From positions 496,001-560,000 of the forward strand of contig CAWFXE010000002.1 of NCBI GenBank assembly GCA_963819715.1: DNA of 64,000 bases, written 5' to 3'. The stretch is from DASUPK01 sp963819715 (lineage in GTDB: Bacteria > Actinomycetota > Thermoleophilia > Solirubrobacterales > 70-9). Within the stretch, counting starts at the first letter, position 1; the number at the start of each line of letters is the position of its first letter. The position numbers and the translations under genes are program-made. The notes below the pieces were generated by a model, which saw only the letters and a list, made by a program, of their open reading frames with translations, was not told where the DNA came from and did not search any database. Shown here in pieces: positions 59,947-64,000 of this stretch.

Positions 59947-62853
59947 ATGTCGGTCCGAACGGGGTTGTTCGGCCGGGATCGTGAGATCGCGGCCGCCGAG
60001 CAGGTCCTGGACTCGCTCGCGAGCGAGGCCCGGGCGGTCGCGCTCGCCGGTGAGCCGGGTATCGGCAAGACCCGCCTGCTCGCGGAGCTCTGCGAGCGGG
60101 CAGACGATCGCGGTCAGCTGGTCCTGAACGGGGGTGGAGCGGAGTTCGAGCGGGAGCTCCCCTTCGGCGCCCTGGCGGACGCCCTCGACGACTACCTGGC
60201 GGCCCAGAGGACCCGGCGCTTCGCTGCGCTCGGCGAGGAGCGTCTGGGCGAGCTCGCACAGGTCTTCCCCTCCCTGTCCGGGCTGGGCGAGCCACCAGCC
60301 GGGCCGCAGGACGAGCGCTACCGAACGCACGCGGCGGTGCGGGAGCTGCTCGGGCTGCTCGCGGCGGAGAAGCCGCTCGTGCTCGCGCTCGACGATCTCC
60401 ACTGGGTGGACGAGGCGAGTGCAGAGCTCGTCGCCAATCTGCTGCGGCGACCCCCCGATGGCCCCGTGCACCTGCTGCTCGCCTATCGCTCCGGCCAGCT
60501 CGGCTCGCAGCTCGCCGCCGCCGTCGGCGACGCGGAACGCGAGGGCTCGCTCCGGGCGATCGAGGTCCCGGGGCTCAAGCGAGCGGACGCCGAGCCGCTG
60601 CTCGCATCGCTCGACCCGGCCGACCGGGAGGAGCTCTACCGGCTCAGCGGAGGCAACCCCTTCTACCTCGAGGAGCTCGCGCGAACGTCGGCGGGAGGAC
60701 CGCAGGAGGCGCCGCATCCGAGCGGCACCGGCGCCGTCGAGGTACCGGACAGGGTGGCGGCGGCTCTGGCGCGTGAGCTCGAGGCGCTGCCCGAGCTCAG
60801 AGGCAGGCTGGCCCGTGGCGCGGCTGTCGCCGGCGAGAGCTTCGAGCCCGAGCTCGCCGCCGAGGCAGCAGGGATCGGCGAGACGGAGGCACTCGAGGCG
60901 ATCGACGAACTGCTCGATCTCGACGTGATCCGGAAGACCGACGTGCCGCGGCGCTTCCGCTTCCGCCATCCGATCGTGCATTCCGCCGTCTACGAATCGG
61001 CGAAGCCGGGCTGGCGACTGGCCGCCCACGCCAGGGTGGCGGCAGTGCTGGAGCGCCAGGGCGCATCCGCCCTCGCCAGAGCCCGCCACGTCGAGTGCTC
61101 GGCGAAGCTCGGCGACACCGTCGCCATCGAGCTGCTCACCGAGGCCGGCAGGGCCGCTCACCCGCGCGCGCCGGCGGCGGCGGCCCACTGGTACGCCGTA
61201 GCCCTGCGGCTGACGCCGGACGGAGACGCGGCGGCCCGCCTCGGCCTGATGATCCCGATGGCCCAGGCGCTGGGCTACGGAGGACGACTCGAGCAGGCCC
61301 GCGAGACCCTCGACGGGATCCTCGCGCTCGTCGAGCCTGATCAGCTCGCGGTGCGTGCCAAGGTCGCCGCCTCTGCCGCGCAGATCGATCAGCTCCTCGG
61401 CCGCCACGAGGCTGCCCGGCAGGGCCTCGAGGACGCGCTCGCCGAGGTGCCGGGCTCGGCCACGCCGGAGGCGACCGAGCTCAAGCTCCAGCTCGCCGGA
61501 GCCTGCTTCTTCAACGGGGATTTCGACGGACTGCGCCGCTGGATCGCGGAGGCGCTCGAGGGCGCCAGGGTGTTGGGAGACCGGGCGACCGAGGCCACCG
61601 CGACCGGGACCCTGGGCAGCGCCGAGTACATGGTCGATGACCTCGACGCCGCCCGCGCGCGCCTCGACGACGCGGAGGCGATGCTCGCTGAGATCGACGA
61701 CGAGCAGATCGCCGAGCGGCTGCACTCGATCGTCTGGTGCGCGATGACCGAGATCTACCTGGAGCGCTTCGACCGCGCCAGCGAGCTCTTCGCGCGGGCC
61801 ATGTCGGTGGCGCGGGCGACCGGACACGGCCACGTCACGACGCTGACCAGGATCGGCGAAGCGCTGGTTCACCTCTGGAGGGGTGAGCTCGAGGCCGCGA
61901 CGGACCTACTCGACGCGGCCGCGCAGCAGGCCCTGCTCACCGGCAACGACCAGTTCCTGGCCTGGGCGCTGTGGGCGCGCTGCTGGGGAGCGACCCTGTC
62001 CGGGGAGTCGACAGCCGCCCTCCGCTTCGGCCGTGAATCCGTCAGGGCCGCCGGCGGCGCGCGCGATCCGATCTCGGTGTTCGCCGACTGCTATCTCGCC
62101 GAAGCGCGGCTGGATGCGGGCGAGGATCCCTCCGCCTGCCGCGACGACGTCGTGGACGCGGTCGGCGGCCCGGACATGCCCCTGGTCGAGCGCGGCTTCA
62201 AGCCGCACTGGTACGAGCTGCTGACCCGGCTGGAGCTGGCCGCCGGCGACCTCTCGGCCGCCTCGAACTGGGCGGGCCTGGCCGCCGAGACCGCCGAGGG
62301 ACTGGCGCTCGAGGGGCGCAGCTCCGAGGCGCGACGCGCCGAGGGCGCGGTCGCGCTCGCCCGCGGCGACTTCGAGCTCGCCGCCGAGGCAGCGCTCGAC
62401 GCCGCGGCGCACGCCGAGCGCGGCGGGCTGCCGGTCGACGAGGCCCGGGCCAGGATCCTCGCCGGGCGGGCGCTTGCGCAGCTCGACCGCGAGGCGGCGC
62501 TGGCGCAACTGGAGCGCGCCCGCACACAGCTCGAGTCGGTCGGGGCCGCGCGCTACCGCGACGAGGCGGCCAGCGAGCTTCGCGCTCTCGGCGAGCGGGT
62601 CTCGAGGCCGAAGCGCAGCCGCGAGTCGATCGGGGAGGGAATCGGCTCCCTGAGCGCGCGGGAGCGAGAGGTCGCTGACCTCGTGGCTCTCGGCCGGACC
62701 AACAAGGAGATCGCCGCCGAGCTCTACCTCAGCGAGAAGACCATCGAGAGCCACCTCTCCCGGATCTTCGGGAAGCTCGGCGCCTCGAAGCGGGCGCAGG
62801 TCGCAGCGGCAATGGAGCGCAGCCGGGAGCCGGTAGATGCGAGGGTGCTCTGA
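59947..62853 (+). CDS. LuxR family STAND-ATPase transcriptional regulator
   Basis: 968 residues. N-terminal P-loop ATPase: Walker A AGEPGIGKTR at about 34-43, Walker B LVLALDDLHWVD; long TPR-like helical middle; C-terminal LuxR helix-turn-helix (LSAREREVADLVALGRTNKEIAAELYLSEKTIESHLSRIF in segments). The ATG at 59947 has AGGAAGGA just upstream, better than in-frame codons back to 59782. MalT/LAL-type regulator; the inducer is unknown. It is divergent from the delta-60/84-aa genes, a possible target. Confidence 0.92.
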   Translation: MSVRTGLFGRDREIAAAEQVLDSLASEARAVALAGEPGIGKTRLLAELCERADDRGQLVLNGGGAEFERELPFGALADALDDYLAAQRTRRFAALGEERLGELAQVFPSLSGLGEPPAGPQDERYRTHAAVRELLGLLAAEKPLVLALDDLHWVDEASAELVANLLRRPPDGPVHLLLAYRSGQLGSQLAAAVGDAEREGSLRAIEVPGLKRADAEPLLASLDPADREELYRLSGGNPFYLEELARTSAGGPQEAPHPSGTGAVEVPDRVAAALARELEALPELRGRLARGAAVAGESFEPELAAEAAGIGETEALEAIDELLDLDVIRKTDVPRRFRFRHPIVHSAVYESAKPGWRLAAHARVAAVLERQGASALARARHVECSAKLGDTVAIELLTEAGRAAHPRAPAAAAHWYAVALRLTPDGDAAARLGLMIPMAQALGYGGRLEQARETLDGILALVEPDQLAVRAKVAASAAQIDQLLGRHEAARQGLEDALAEVPGSATPEATELKLQLAGACFFNGDFDGLRRWIAEALEGARVLGDRATEATATGTLGSAEYMVDDLDAARARLDDAEAMLAEIDDEQIAERLHSIVWCAMTEIYLERFDRASELFARAMSVARATGHGHVTTLTRIGEALVHLWRGELEAATDLLDAAAQQALLTGNDQFLAWALWARCWGATLSGESTAALRFGRESVRAAGGARDPISVFADCYLAEARLDAGEDPSACRDDVVDAVGGPDMPLVERGFKPHWYELLTRLELAAGDLSAASNWAGLAAETAEGLALEGRSSEARRAEGAVALARGDFELAAEAALDAAAHAERGGLPVDEARARILAGRALAQLDREAALAQLERARTQLESVGAARYRDEAASELRALGERVSRPKRSRESIGEGIGSLSAREREVADLVALGRTNKEIAAELYLSEKTIESHLSRIFGKLGASKRAQVAAAMERSREPVDARVL

Positions 62854-62890
62854 GGCGAAGCCGAAGAGCAACACGTTTGATGGCGAAGCC
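62854..62890 (+). repeat. 98-bp repeat, residual copy E (two GGCGAAGCC ends)
   Basis: GGCGAAGCC occurs twice (62854-62862 and 62882-62890), the second preceded by TTTGAT as in copy B. It fills the 39 bp between the convergent stops of the LuxR and phosphoesterase genes. Confidence 0.45.
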
Positions 62891-62892
62891 GT

Positions 62893-64000
62893 CTATCTGC
62901 CGCCCTGCTTCTTCCGCTTCTTCTTCCGCTTCTTCTTGCACTTCTTCGCCTTGTGCTTCTTGTGCTTGGAGACCTCGGCGCGCTTGTGCTTCTTCTTGTG
63001 GTGCTTGCGCCTGGGCGAGCAGGGCGCGGGACAGCTCGGCGCGTTGAGGATGTCCTTGCCGAAGGGCTGCAGCCCGGCCTGTGCCGCGTAGCCCAGGTGC
63101 TGCAACCCGAAGTTGTCCTCGACCGAGCGCAGCAGGCTGTAGTGGTTGTAGGGATTGGCCGACACCGTTCCCGGCTGGATGCAGTTGGAGACCATCACGG
63201 CGCCGACCCGGCCTCCGCCGGGTCCGAGGGTCAGCGCGCCCGGCGCCGGCGTGTTCGGGCCGGGCTGCTCGTTGCAGCAGGCGCTGCCGTCATCACCGGG
63301 TGAGACGCCGCCCTCTGCCTCGTCAAAGGTGACGATGATCAGTCCGCGGTCCCGGTAGGCGGGCGAGGCCGTGATCTCGGGGATCAGGTCCTTGAGGAAG
63401 CTGTTGGCCTGCCGCATGCCGCCAGGGCTCCCGTCGGCGCAGGGCTCGTCGTGGCCGTCGTTGCAGAGGTCCGGGGTGATGAAGGCGTAGTCGGGCGTCG
63501 TCGCCTCCGAGCGGAGATCCGGCGCGAGCTGGGTCAGATCGACGTCGTTCGCCTGGCAGGTCGGGAAGTCGATGATCGAGTGGAAGTAGACGAAGGGGTT
63601 GTGGCGGGCGGCGTACTGATCGTTCGGCTTGGCGGTCTGGGTGCCGTCGGATGAGTTCAACCCCGGGTGCCGGCAGGAAGCGGGCTGGGCCGGCGCCGAG
63701 TTCGCCATGTCCTGCATGTAGCCCTTCCACGTGTAGCCGTTGCCCTCCAGCTGGGTGGCGATGTTCTGCACGCCCGCCGGGTAGACGCAGCCGTTCCCGA
63801 GGATCTGGCCGTCCGCCGCCGGCAGGCCCGGGGTCACATTCGTGAAGAAGGGGCAGTCGAACTGGGTCACCGGGTTCGGCGCCTGCCCGCTGATCATGGA
63901 AATGTAGTTGTCGAGGCTGAGGTGACCCGTCGCGTAGTAGTTCTTGACGAAGGCGCCCTGACCGGTCAGCGTGTCGGCGAGATAGGGGGTCTCGGTCTTG
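62893..64000 (-). CDS. Secreted phosphoesterase (PF04185-type), 5' end outside window
   Basis: 369 residues visible, lacking the N terminus. KNYYATGHLSLDNYISMISGQAPNP (two segments), VYFHSIIDFPTC, DYAFITPDLCNDGHD and IIVTFDEAEGG are the hallmarks of the phospholipase C/acid-phosphatase-like phosphoesterase family; NHYSLLRSVEDNFGL follows. The C terminus is an extreme polybasic tail with repeated His/Lys and Cys (KHKKHKAKKCKKKRKKKRKK). Probably exported; exact substrate unknown. Confidence 0.87.
   Translation of the reverse strand, partial: KTETPYLADTLTGQGAFVKNYYATGHLSLDNYISMISGQAPNPVTQFDCPFFTNVTPGLPAADGQILGNGCVYPAGVQNIATQLEGNGYTWKGYMQDMANSAPAQPASCRHPGLNSSDGTQTAKPNDQYAARHNPFVYFHSIIDFPTCQANDVDLTQLAPDLRSEATTPDYAFITPDLCNDGHDEPCADGSPGGMRQANSFLKDLIPEITASPAYRDRGLIIVTFDEAEGGVSPGDDGSACCNEQPGPNTPAPGALTLGPGGGRVGAVMVSNCIQPGTVSANPYNHYSLLRSVEDNFGLQHLGYAAQAGLQPFGKDILNAPSCPAPCSPRRKHHKKKHKRAEVSKHKKHKAKKCKKKRKKKRKKQGGR

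Noticed and set aside
57913..61872. A 1319-codon open frame on the minus strand
   Set aside because: Only 57913-59550 is the delta-60 protein. The remainder is antisense to the LuxR/STAND gene, has Arg/Gly/Ala-rich composition without motifs, and the signal peptide starts at 59550.

Overview
The window is very GC-rich chromosomal DNA with dense, frequently overlapping genes. Typical joints are ATGA, GTGA and TGATG. It most resembles an actinobacterium of the Thermoleophilia/Solirubrobacterales type. This assignment is an inference from three things: the gene set (actinobacterial rsmI-metG-tatD-rsmA-ispE order, R2lox, LytR-CpsA-Psr, dimeric NADP-isocitrate dehydrogenase); many secreted beta-rich proteins with Lys/Arg/Cys-rich C-terminal tails; and first genes of transcripts that often carry a TAnnnT box only 6-9 nt before the start codon. 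I see no rRNA, tRNA, CRISPR array, insertion sequence or prophage, and no gene-free stretch longer than about 300 bases.

Region by region. 0-9 kb: a minus-strand housekeeping run reading ROK kinase, rsmI, a RemA/DUF370-like gene, metG, an ABC-2 exporter, a secreted protein, a trypsin-like protease, tatD, rsmA, ispE. 9-16 kb: LytR-CpsA-Psr protein (frameshifted N terminus), FmdB-type zinc ribbon, a 5'-truncated PKD/RTX protein abutting glyS, a frameshifted P-domain-like secreted protein and a secreted sulfatase. 16-24 kb: MFS transporter, TetR with a clear palindromic operator, an R2lox-SCP2 fusion, a GH78-like enzyme, a SHOCT protein, a frameshifted double-hotdog protein with its TetR, and an MBL hydrolase. 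24-29 kb: membrane protein, lon, hsp20, an RNase Z-like hydrolase, a small Cys protein. 29-34 kb: fatty-acid hydroxylase, 2-hydroxyacid dehydrogenase, AT-hook protein, mdh and icd. 33-41 kb: adenylate cyclase-ATPase fusion beside a cyclic-nucleotide-binding protein, then a TetR/AidB-like dehydrogenase/RibD-like/enoyl-CoA hydratase run. 41-44 kb: DUF2277, PPOX-fold protein, M28 peptidase, site-2 protease. 44-48 kb: three tandem tailed secreted proteins. 48-52 kb: succinate dehydrogenase with a CCG-domain third subunit and no adjacent membrane anchors. 52-64 kb: SHOCT membrane protein, secreted beta-propeller, antiporter, secreted beta-helix, delta-60 repeat protein, LuxR/STAND regulator and a partial secreted phosphoesterase.

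Most notable: (1) a 98-bp intergenic repeat with three full gap-free copies and two fragments, whose internal hairpin is conserved by compensatory base changes; (2) a leaderless-type TAnnnT promoter signature before 15 genes on both strands; (3) a Mn/Fe-type R2lox oxidase fused to an SCP2 lipid-binding domain next to a TetR gene with a 22-bp operator; (4) polybasic Lys/Cys tails on many unrelated secreted proteins. Several genes are broken by apparent one-base shifts in GC-rich runs, so sequence or assembly error must be excluded before reading biology into them.
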